Assembly: GCF_015207375.1 (NCBI RefSeq)
Contig: NZ_JADEWY010000032.1
Coordinates: 1-50,518 of the forward strand
Direction of reading: 5' to 3'
Length of the DNA stretch: 50,518 nucleotides
Source of the DNA: Coleofasciculus sp. LEGE 07092
GTDB taxonomy: Bacteria > Cyanobacteriota > Cyanobacteriia > Cyanobacteriales > Coleofasciculaceae
The notes under the pieces are model-generated. The model was not told where the DNA came from. It saw only the letters and a program-made list of their open reading frames with translations, and searched no databases. The position numbers and the translations under genes are program-made. Of the stretch, positions 44,248 through 50,518 are shown in pieces; the stretch's first letter is position 1; each line of letters starts with the position of its first letter.

Positions 44248-44486
44248 TCCTTCATGATTGCATTATGGTCGATGTGCTTCGTGTAGTCAACCCAAGTATT
44301 AAAGTAGTCATGCCAAGCCTCTAGCAACGTTTGTTGGTGTTCTTCCACGAGTCCCATGATTTGATTTAACTCATGGTCTTTAAAGCCCCGGTTCTTTTCC
44401 AGAGAAACAGGATCGAGCCAAAACTTAACGATTTGCCAATCTCGCTTGACGTGGATGTGGGCAGGTTCACCTCCAATACGGTTCGG
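44214..44486 (-). pseudogene. Truncated DUF4160 gene
   Basis: The frame reads GGEPAHIHVKRD, IVKFWLDPVSLEKNRGF, IMGLVEEHQQTLLEAWHDYF, matching the central and C-terminal part of cyanobacterial DUF4160 proteins. The N-terminus is missing: similarity begins exactly where a 21-base motif (44469-44489) ends, and the frame meets a TAA there. The 3' end runs into the 140-bp repeat, adding an unlike tail (KERSPKTADAGG). Both ends are therefore rearranged. DUF4160 genes usually sit beside DUF2442 genes; none remains. Confidence 0.78.
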
Positions 44487-44489
44487 TTA
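44469..44489. repeat. 21-bp motif, copy 1 (possible mobile-element end)
   Basis: ACCTCCAATACGGTTCGGTTA matches the motif at 48420-48440 at 20 of 21 positions, in the same orientation. It marks the point where the DUF4160 gene is cut. Confidence 0.75.
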
Positions 44490-44502
44490 CTGAGGGTCTA
44501 GT

Positions 44503-45237
44503 TTAGCTATTGGTAAGCCAAGTCCGGGCTGTCTCAATTTGCGATCGCTCAAAAACTTTCACTTCAAAAGGAAAGACAGCACCGACAGCTTCAGCAATCG
44601 TCCGCATCCATTTGACATCTGCCACAATCGCTACGTGGGTCAGATCTTTGACCATGTGCGCCTGCTGCATATCTTTCCAAAGTGCCATAGGGTCTGCGCC
44701 CTCAAAGCTGCGGATTTCTTCTAGAACCTTTAGTTTTCCGTGCTTTGCGAAGTCGGCCTGAATCTGGGGAACGATGCGGTCAAAGTCGGCTGCGGTGATC
44801 TTGCCTTCTATGATTATTTCTACAACGTTGTTGAGATCATTGCTTTTGTATTCCATCCCTGGCTCTTGACTCTGCTCTGGCGCGGTTAGTAGCCAAGTAC
44901 GGGCTTCTTCGAGTTGCGATCGCTCAAACGCTTTCACCTTGGCAGACAAAATGTTATCCGCAGCAGCAGAAATAGTGCGTACCCATTCAGCGTCTGCAAC
45001 CACCGCAGCGTGGGTGAAGTCGCCTACATGGTTCAGCCCAAACTGAGCATCTTTCCAGAGGGTAATAGGATCTATGCCCTCAAAGCTGCGGATTTCTTCT
45101 AGCAGCCTTAGTTTGCCGTGCTTCTCAATATCAGCCTTGATCTGAGCAACGACTCGATCAAAATCTGCTTCGGTAATTTTGCCTTCAACCGTGAGTTCGA
45201 CAATGTTGTTGTTGGAATTGTTTCTGTACTCAATCAT
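44503..45237 (-). CDS. Tandem SpoIIAA/STAS-like protein
   Basis: Two repeats of about 118 residues (1-118 and 127-244) each contain VEGKITxADFDRxVxQIxAD, LLEEIRSFEGxDP or VLEEIRSFEGADP, and a closing FERSQLEEARTWL. This is the SpoIIAA-like (DUF3478-type) fold related to STAS and Sec14 domains. Family members are usually single-domain; this one is a tandem duplication with about 60% identity between halves by eye. The charged linker TAPEQSQEPG joins them. It lies 61 bases downstream of coq4 in the same direction and is probably the last gene of that operon. Lipid or anion binding is possible. Confidence 0.82.
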   Translation of the reverse strand: MIEYRNNSNNNIVELTVEGKITEADFDRVVAQIKADIEKHGKLRLLEEIRSFEGIDPITLWKDAQFGLNHVGDFTHAAVVADAEWVRTISAAADNILSAKVKAFERSQLEEARTWLLTAPEQSQEPGMEYKSNDLNNVVEIIIEGKITAADFDRIVPQIQADFAKHGKLKVLEEIRSFEGADPMALWKDMQQAHMVKDLTHVAIVADVKWMRTIAEAVGAVFPFEVKVFERSQIETARTWLTNS

Positions 45238-45298
45238 GAAGTGTCTCCTTTAGTTAAGTTGTGGTTATGGTGTTTGTACAGTAGCCTGAAATAGGCTG

Positions 45299-45973
45299 CT
45301 AAACGGCAACGCCTTCTTCAGATAGAACTTTGGCGGTTGCTTTATTTGGTTGTTTTTCAAGCTGCTCATCTTTTAAAACTAGCCCTAACTCAGAACGAAT
45401 ATCTGCGATCGCACGCGCCCAATTCTCTTCAAACCGATAAGCCAGCAAACAGCTTGCCTGTTCACCCAGTTCCTTACCTCTGCTGGCACTGGCAAAGATT
45501 GCCTTAGCTTGCATCGGCTTGATCATCACAAAAATCAACTTGATTAAGGGATAAACCAGATTCAGTGCTTTGGTGTAGTTCTGACCAACAGTAAATCCGA
45601 ACACGCCCATTTCACCCGGATAGCTGGTATCAAATCCCAGCAAAATATGAAAGATGTCGTGAGTAACGGTGTAGCGCAGTGCAAACGGATGACGCTCGGC
45701 TTCTGCCCGCAGATCATCACTGATTTCTAACGGTTGAATCCCGTTTTTGAGCATGTGCTGGGCATACTCATAACCCAATGTGCCTTCAGGGAGTTGACTC
45801 AGTTGTGTTAAATCAATCTTGGGATAGTAAGCTGCGAGATCTTGCAGTTGTACCAGTACGTCAGGATTTACACCAAATCCGTACAGTTCAGATTCGAGCA
45901 ACGCCGCGTCTCCGGTTTCCCCTTTCGTGAAATAGTCTTTATATGCTTTAATGAAGCGTTTGAGGTTGGCCAT
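45299..45973 (-). CDS. Coq4-family protein
   Basis: The 224-residue protein carries the Coq4 metal motif HDIFHILLGFDTSYPGE, that is H-D-x2-H-x11-E, at His105, Asp106, His109 and Glu121, within YTVTHDIFHIL. In eukaryotes Coq4 binds a metal and is needed for ubiquinone synthesis. Cyanobacteria make plastoquinone, so its substrate here is unknown. The C-terminal half (GEQASCLLAYRFEENWARAIADIR) is very similar to the same part of the fusion protein encoded 48 bases upstream. The genes are in one direction and probably co-transcribed from the TetR region. Confidence 0.85.
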   Translation of the reverse strand: MANLKRFIKAYKDYFTKGETGDAALLESELYGFGVNPDVLVQLQDLAAYYPKIDLTQLSQLPEGTLGYEYAQHMLKNGIQPLEISDDLRAEAERHPFALRYTVTHDIFHILLGFDTSYPGEMGVFGFTVGQNYTKALNLVYPLIKLIFVMIKPMQAKAIFASASRGKELGEQASCLLAYRFEENWARAIADIRSELGLVLKDEQLEKQPNKATAKVLSEEGVAV

Positions 45974-46021
45974 TGTAATTACCTTTGATTAGATGGAAAT
46001 GTGAATTGAATGCAAGTGGAC

Positions 46022-47512
46022 TTAAGCGGCGATGGTTGCTTGACTTGTAGCCATCTCCCGGCTCGGTTCTTGTTCAAGCTGCTCGTCTGCTAAAACCAGC
46101 GCTAATTCAGCACGAATATCAGCGATCGCCCGCGTCCAATTTTCTTCAAACCGATAAGCCAGAAGGCATTTTGCTTGCTCACCGAGGGCTTTGCCTCTGC
46201 GAATATTGGAGCGCATCTGCTGACCCTGAGAGCGAAAAATCAGTGGGTATAGAAATGTCATCACGGGCTGAAATACGTTTAGAAGCTTACTGTAGTCTTG
46301 AGCGATCATGAACGCTGCTACACCCATTTCACCTGCATAACTGGTATCAAAGCCTAGCAACACATGAAAAACATCGTGGGTGAGAGTGTAGCGCAGCCCG
46401 AACGGACTGAGACTAGCTTCTTCCCGCAAATCGCCCCCGATTTGGGAAGAGACAGACTGAGGAGTATAGTATTCGCCTTCTCTAATGTTGAGATAGGCAA
46501 CAATGCCACTAAAAGGAGCATAAAGTTTAGTGCCTTCTAAGGCGACTTTAGCCTGAGTCAGTTGGGCTTTGGCTGTTGTAATGCTTGATTCGGTAGCTTC
46601 TAGTTGTTGTTGGGCGGCACTCACCTGAGATTGAGCAGATTGAATTTGAGATTTGGCAGATGCAACTTGAGCAGAAGTGGCACGAATGTCAGCCTCGGCA
46701 TCCCGAACCGCATTTGTCCGAGTGTCAATTTCGCTGGTTGCAACTGCCCCTTCGTTAAATAGGTATTGGTAGCGTTTGAGTTGGGTTTGTGCCAAGTTGC
46801 GTTGAGATTGGGCTTTTGCTACCTGTGCCTGTAATTGTTGCACCTGCGATCGCGCCTGTGCTACCTGTGATTGTGCGGAAGCTACATCTGCTGCTGCTGC
46901 GGCTTTGCGTTTTTGGGCTTCGGCGATCGCTGCTTCAGCCTTACTGACGTTTGCGAGTTCTTCCCGGTCATCAATTTTGGCAAGTAGTTCGCCTTTTGTC
47001 ACTTTGTCTCCTTCCCGCAATCCCCGCCCACTTCGCTTGGTAATGTAAGTTATATCTCCTGCTACATCGAAGGCCAGATACCTAAACTGTTTTGCGCGGA
47101 GTGTTCCCTCAGTCGAAACCCAAGCGCTGATAGGTTGGCTTTGGGCGGTAGTTACCCGTACTGGTAGTGGCGAATACTCGACGGCGGTAGTCGGTGTTTT
47201 CTTTACGTCATCTCCCCGGCGCATGAATAATACGCCACCAATAGCTAAAATTGCACCTAATAGTGGTATAATTATCCAGATTTTTTTGAACTTTTTTTTC
47301 TGGCGATCGGACGGTTTGGGAGATTCCTCGACTTCTTGGTTTTCTTCTTGAGACTGTTCGGGTAGCACTACGGGTGAAATAATTAGGTTTTCTTCTTGAG
47401 GTTCGGGTAGTACTACGGGTGAAATAATGCCATCTGTGTCATGTTCAGCTACTTCTTCCATATCTGTGATTACTAAATAAGATGAGCTAGGTGTGTTTTC
47501 TTCAGAGGACAT
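46022..47512 (-). CDS. HlyD-type efflux adaptor fused in frame to the C-terminal half of a Coq4 protein
   Basis: Residues 1-350 are an HlyD/RND periplasmic adaptor: acidic N-terminus with a doubled IISPVVLPE unit (29-37 and 44-52), membrane helix 78-97, first lipoyl half (DVAGDITYI to LLAKIDD), alpha-hairpin coiled coil (185-323) and the second lipoyl half (LYAPFSGIVAYLNIREGEYY, 330-349). Near residue 360 (SQIGG then DLREEA) the sequence changes to Coq4, with the intact motif HDVFHVLLGFDTSYAGE (379-395) and the ending CLLAYRFEENWTRAIADIRAEL. The adaptor lacks its beta-barrel and membrane-proximal domains and no pump gene follows. A deletion that joined an efflux operon to a coq4 paralogue explains this best. 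Whether it is expressed as one protein is unknown. Confidence 0.82.
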   Translation of the reverse strand: MSSEENTPSSSYLVITDMEEVAEHDTDGIISPVVLPEPQEENLIISPVVLPEQSQEENQEVEESPKPSDRQKKKFKKIWIIIPLLGAILAIGGVLFMRRGDDVKKTPTTAVEYSPLPVRVTTAQSQPISAWVSTEGTLRAKQFRYLAFDVAGDITYITKRSGRGLREGDKVTKGELLAKIDDREELANVSKAEAAIAEAQKRKAAAAADVASAQSQVAQARSQVQQLQAQVAKAQSQRNLAQTQLKRYQYLFNEGAVATSEIDTRTNAVRDAEADIRATSAQVASAKSQIQSAQSQVSAAQQQLEATESSITTAKAQLTQAKVALEGTKLYAPFSGIVAYLNIREGEYYTPQSVSSQIGGDLREEASLSPFGLRYTLTHDVFHVLLGFDTSYAGEMGVAAFMIAQDYSKLLNVFQPVMTFLYPLIFRSQGQQMRSNIRRGKALGEQAKCLLAYRFEENWTRAIADIRAELALVLADEQLEQEPSREMATSQATIAA

Positions 47513-47574
47513 ATGTGAATACCTGTAAAGACTTGGATATGAGTTTGTTTTGATGTATTAAACTTGCATTTTTG

Positions 47575-47613
47575 TAATCTATTTTGAGCAATTTCTATTA
47601 ATCCAAAATAGAT
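47575..47613. promoter_or_regulatory. Inverted repeat between tetR and the fusion gene
   Basis: AATCTATTTTG (47575-47585) and CAAAATAGATT (47603-47613) are perfect 11-base arms. It lies 9 bases after the TetR stop and about 63 bases before the fusion-gene start. It may be a terminator without a T-run or a second regulatory site. Confidence 0.5.
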
Positions 47614-47622
47614 TCAACTTAG

Positions 47623-48348
47623 TTACTTCCTAGTATCTGTTAGACGAGTGACTACATTTTTTACTTGTGGAGTTTCTTTGCCGTTTGATGCACTTGATTT
47701 ACTACCTAAACCTTGTTCCAATACCAAAATCAAGTCATCAAAAATTTTTTCTACTGCCTGCATATCTAGGTCAATTGGGACTTTATCAGCTAACTGTTGA
47801 GGATCAATGCCAATTTTTTCGGGGATAAAGTTTCTCAAGCCCTCAGCCAAAGTCAAAATAATAAATGTAGCTAAGTCTGGGTCTATATCACTGTTGATAT
47901 CTCCTTGAGCAATGCCTTGGCTAACTAGTTGCTGAATATACTCCACTGAACCTTTTTTAGTTCGTTGCAGCACTTCATCCCGAAATGGTACGTCGCCATA
48001 AACGGCGCGATTAACAATCTGACTGAGATCAGGATGAGTTAAATCGAAGCGAGCGCTAATACTAAATAGCCAACGCAAGTATGGGAAAAATCCCATCTGT
48101 GGTTCAGGAGGATGGGCATTTTGTAAAAAGGCTATTTTTTGTTGATTCGCTAAGTCAATTAGATATAAATAAAGGTATTTTTTATCTTCAAAGTATTGGT
48201 ATAGACTGCCTTTGGCAATTTTTGCTTGTTTAACAATGTTGGAAATTGAGGCAGTTTCGTAATCGTGACTGGCAAATTCTGCGATCGCCAGTTTAATAAT
48301 AGTTTGTCGCTTCTCTTCAGGCAGATTGAAAAAGGTCTGAGTAGGCAT
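47623..48348 (-). CDS. TetR/AcrR-family regulator
   Basis: The N-terminal HTH (about 10-57: EEKRQTIIKLAIAEFASHDY, TASISNIVKQAKIAKGSLYQYF) is typical of TetR. The C-terminal ligand domain (60-220) is helical and includes the common DEVLQRTKKGSVEYIQQLVSQGI. It stands directly upstream of the adaptor fusion, as TetR genes do in RND efflux operons, and probably controls that unit as well as itself. A palindrome lies 28 bases before its start. A 110-base spacer separates it from the next gene. Confidence 0.92.
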   Translation of the reverse strand: MPTQTFFNLPEEKRQTIIKLAIAEFASHDYETASISNIVKQAKIAKGSLYQYFEDKKYLYLYLIDLANQQKIAFLQNAHPPEPQMGFFPYLRWLFSISARFDLTHPDLSQIVNRAVYGDVPFRDEVLQRTKKGSVEYIQQLVSQGIAQGDINSDIDPDLATFIILTLAEGLRNFIPEKIGIDPQQLADKVPIDLDMQAVEKIFDDLILVLEQGLGSKSSASNGKETPQVKNVVTRLTDTRK

Positions 48349-48375
48349 AGCAAATAAATCTATTTCATCATCTAA

Positions 48376-48391
48376 GTGACTAGATAGTCAC
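48376..48391. promoter_or_regulatory. Probable TetR operator
   Basis: GTGACTA-GA-TAGTCAC is a 16-base palindrome with 7-base perfect arms, 27 bases upstream of the tetR start codon. Its size and place fit autoregulation by the TetR protein. Confidence 0.6.
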
Positions 48392-48419
48392 ATTATGATT
48401 CAAGTATCCCTTACTGTCA

Positions 48420-48440
48420 ACCCCCAATACGGTTCGGTTA
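48420..48440. repeat. 21-bp motif, copy 2 (possible mobile-element end)
   Basis: ACCCCCAATACGGTTCGGTTA repeats the motif at 44469-44489 with one mismatch. The two copies enclose exactly the TetR to SpoIIAA-like operon and its operator. Confidence 0.75.
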
Positions 48441-48541
48441 AGTTCACACACTATGTAAACTGATAATTGTCATTAGGGTGCAAACGGCAAAAATGCAACT
48501 CAAAAAATTCTCCTTATTTGTGCCGAATAAAGTATGAAATG

Positions 48542-49357
48542 TCAAATCCCTTTACCAAAACTCTCAATTTCCACCGCCTCTCCTACCCGCAGCGTACCCA
48601 ACTGCTCTTGAATCAAGTTTTGCCCAAAAAAGATTTGTCCATCACGGAGGCGATACTTAGCCAGAGTCACCAACGGCTCTTTTCCCCGCAAGCCTTGAGA
48701 TTGATCCACTGTGGTAATCACACATCTGGAACAGGGTTTAACAACCCGAAAGGGAATTGAACCAATGCGAATTTGACGCCAACTATCTTCTGCAAACGCT
48801 TCACAACCCGACACCACTAGATTAGGTCGAAATCGGTTCATCGGGATAGGCTGATCTAAGCGATCGTTTAAGTCTTGCAGGGATGCCTCAGAAATTAGCA
48901 AAAAGGGGAATCCATCCGCAAAACTGACCTGTTCGTTGGGGTTAGCATAGTGAGGGTTGATCGGTCGAATGGAGTTTTCAGGCATATAGACCAACTGACA
49001 GGGAATGTCCAGAAACTCACTAAACCACTGGTTGACCTTTTGGGGTAGGGGAATGGCATCACAGATATCATTCCACACTTGCACCGAGATAGGGCGATCG
49101 CTCTCAAGTTCAATAGGGATGGATAGGGGAGATTGATTGGGCGCTTCAACCCCTAACTCACCCTCCCCAAACTGCACCTTAATCAAAGCCATGTGCGGGA
49201 GTTGGCGCTGGGTGAGAAATTTGCCCCTTTCATCCACTAGCATCCACCGTCGGTCATATTGAAAGCCGTGCGTCCCAACCTGAGAAGTTTCCAGGGAAAT
49301 GCCGCCAGCGGACTTAATCGGATAGATGTAAATGCCACTCAACTTTATTTGAGCCAT
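48542..49357 (-). CDS. MOSC-domain molybdenum-cofactor protein (YcbX/mARC-like)
   Basis: The N-terminal MOSC_N domain starts LSGIYIYPIKSAGGISLE, and the MOSC domain follows with DGFPFLLISEASLQDLN, MNRFRPNLVVSG and KPCSRCVITTVDQ (Cys209 and Cys212). In mARC and YcbX a cysteine in this block binds molybdenum. The 271-residue length fits enzymes that reduce N-hydroxylated compounds with a ferredoxin-like partner. No Fe-S domain is fused, so a separate ferredoxin would be required. It is complete and reads toward the TetR operon. Confidence 0.88.
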   Translation of the reverse strand: MAQIKLSGIYIYPIKSAGGISLETSQVGTHGFQYDRRWMLVDERGKFLTQRQLPHMALIKVQFGEGELGVEAPNQSPLSIPIELESDRPISVQVWNDICDAIPLPQKVNQWFSEFLDIPCQLVYMPENSIRPINPHYANPNEQVSFADGFPFLLISEASLQDLNDRLDQPIPMNRFRPNLVVSGCEAFAEDSWRQIRIGSIPFRVVKPCSRCVITTVDQSQGLRGKEPLVTLAKYRLRDGQIFFGQNLIQEQLGTLRVGEAVEIESFGKGI

Positions 49358-49595
49358 GCCTGATTGTAAGACTATTGCGATCGCTACTTTTCAATCACCC
49401 ATACTCCAACCGCAGTCTCTGGGTAAGAGAACTTATCTAGCAGCACTAGTTAAGATTGAAATCGGGACTATTCCCAACTCTGGTAGAGTCCGATAGCTCT
49501 TACCTTAGACCAGTTGTGTTTTATAGTTTACAGCCAGTCGAGACTCTACCAGAATTAGCTCCCACAATATCGTCGGTAGTTTAAGCAAGGTAGTT

Positions 49596-50300
49596 ATGAC
49601 AAGCATTACTCAATCTCACTACACCGAAGAACAAATTGCCGCTTGGCTGCGGGGTTTATGTACTGTTGCCTGGGCAGACGGTCACTTTGACCCCGAAGAG
49701 AAAGAAATAGTAGCCCAACTCACTCAAGAAGAACTTGCCTCTGATAAGGATTTGCAGTCTGTCGAACAGACCATTTCTCCTGAGGAACTCTCCGCTGCTT
49801 TAGGAAAAGAGTCCGACACAGCCGAGAACTTTTTAAGAACCGCCGTGATGGTAGCTATGGCAGATGGCATCTACTCCGCCACAGAGGCAGATGTTCTGGA
49901 ACAGTTCTCCGAAGCTCTGGGGTTACAAATTGAGGCGCTGAGTTCACTGCGGCATATGCTTTACGACAACGGCGAGGTCATCGACCAAACCGACGCTGCC
50001 CATAATGTGGCTCAGAAACCTGGCACATCGGTTCACCCCCATTCCGATATCCTGCAACCTGTGCGAAGCTGGCTCGACGAAATGAAAGTGCATGATCCAC
50101 GGGTGGCGCGAGTCATCTGCAAAATGATTCCGTCTCAATGTCCATTTGAGCGCGATGTAAACTTATTTGGTCGCAAAATCGCCCACATTCCGGCAATGTG
50201 CAAGATCAATCCCCTCTACGACCAGTTAGTTGGCTTACGCTTTCGAGCATTATCCTATCTGGCAGATGAGCGGGGTGAAGATGTCTCAAACTATTTTTGA
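49596..50300 (+). CDS. TerB-like protein with Mo-dependent nitrogenase C-terminal domain
   Basis: The N-terminal half (about 1-130) is helical and acidic, with WLRGLCTVAWADGHFDPEEKEI-like text split over two helices and AVMVAMADGIYSATEADVLEQF, which resembles TerB or DallP domains. The C-terminal part (about 150-234) has WLDEMKVHDPRVARVICKMIP, CPFERDV and FGRKIAHIPAMCKINPLYDQ, matching Pfam Mo-nitro_C. Proteins with this end occur in cyanobacteria whether or not they fix nitrogen; its function is not known. No nif gene is in the window. Confidence 0.82.
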   Translation: MTSITQSHYTEEQIAAWLRGLCTVAWADGHFDPEEKEIVAQLTQEELASDKDLQSVEQTISPEELSAALGKESDTAENFLRTAVMVAMADGIYSATEADVLEQFSEALGLQIEALSSLRHMLYDNGEVIDQTDAAHNVAQKPGTSVHPHSDILQPVRSWLDEMKVHDPRVARVICKMIPSQCPFERDVNLFGRKIAHIPAMCKINPLYDQLVGLRFRALSYLADERGEDVSNYF

Positions 50301-50429
50301 GTAGTCATTGGTCATTAGTTAGTAGTCATTAGTGGTTGAGCACCCCTAAAACATCCGTTATCAAATCCGTTGCCACATTAGTCATTGTTTTTTTACAAAG
50401 GACAAATGACAAAGGACGAATGACAAATT
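50301..50429. repeat. STRR-type repeat upstream of obg
   Basis: TCATTGG/TCATTAG units (50306-50333) are followed by their partial complement (ACAAATGAC, AAAGGACGAATGAC) at 50400-50426, close to the obg start. The arrangement is the same as between petC and petA. Confidence 0.8.
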
Positions 50430-50518
50430 ATGCAATTTATCGATCAAGCAGAAATTGAAATTGAAGCTGGTAAGGGCGGCGATGGAATTGTCGCGTTTCG
50501 GCGGGAGAAGTATGTGCC
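50430..50518 (+). CDS. obg: GTPase Obg/CgtA, N-terminal fragment at the window end
   Basis: The first 29 codons read [20 protein letters not shown] followed by VAFRREKYV. This is the glycine-rich Obg fold that opens every Obg GTPase. Obg proteins act in ribosome assembly and the stringent response. The rest lies outside the window. Confidence 0.95.
   Translation, partial: MQFIDQAEIEIEAGKGGDGIVAFRREKYV

Overview
The window comes from a cyanobacterial chromosome, probably a filamentous one of the Coleofasciculus/Microcoleus type; the genus is a guess. Evidence: many copies of the palindrome GCGATCGC (HIP1), several 7-bp short tandem repeats (STRR type), the petC-petA pair, a high-light-inducible protein, the ferredoxin-type 8-vinyl reductase BciB, and many families largely confined to cyanobacteria and plastids (DUF1830, DUF2499, DUF3067, DUF3172, DUF3593, TIGR03792). 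No rRNA, tRNA or CRISPR array was seen. Both ends cut genes: a WD40 protein on the left and obg on the right.

Layout. 1-3.5 kb: WD40 protein, MerR regulator, small membrane protein, an unlisted 56-aa HLIP gene, alanine dehydrogenase. 3.5-9.2 kb: peptidoglycan amidase, a six-PAS histidine kinase and a divergent OmpR-type response regulator. 9.4-15 kb: small cyanobacterial families, a HupE-like permease and a GH13 glucan enzyme. 15.4-16.3 kb: a PspA/IM30-like protein carrying a duplicated glycine-zipper membrane insert, with a broken third copy of the glycine unit downstream. 16.5-22.8 kb: BciB, CsaB, the DUF2499/DUF3593 pair, an AMIN amidase, two gene remnants and a META-domain protein. 23-26 kb: an ExbB-ExbD-ExbD set with a MITE-like element between the exbD genes, facing a TonB-like protein. 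26.5-31.3 kb: stress and lipoprotein genes, petC-petA, DUF3067 and tatC (the Rieske protein has a twin-arginine anchor, a usual Tat substrate). 31.5-35.2 kb: an exopolysaccharide-type ABC exporter and a glycosyltransferase. 35.3-40.9 kb: gloB, rplI, dnaB, an FKBP isomerase, small genes and a 5'-truncated comF.

40.9-48.4 kb is the accessory part. A DUF433 gene and an Uma2 gene lie between 45-bp repeats. Next comes a two-gene cassette, an OLD/AAA-type ATPase translationally coupled to a DUF3226 TOPRIM protein, bracketed by 140-bp direct repeats made from the 5' end of the Uma2 gene. This has the form of a PARIS-like or OLD-like defence pair. Next to it a truncated DUF4160 gene ends at a 21-bp motif that recurs 3.9 kb away. 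Between the two copies sits an apparent operon: TetR regulator with a palindromic operator, an in-frame fusion of an HlyD-type efflux adaptor to half a Coq4 protein, a full Coq4 homologue and a tandem SpoIIAA-like protein.

The most interesting observations are the PspA-like protein with its membrane insert, the HlyD-Coq4 fusion, and the repeat-bracketed ATPase/TOPRIM cassette. All functional statements rest on reading the sequence and recalling families; no search was run.
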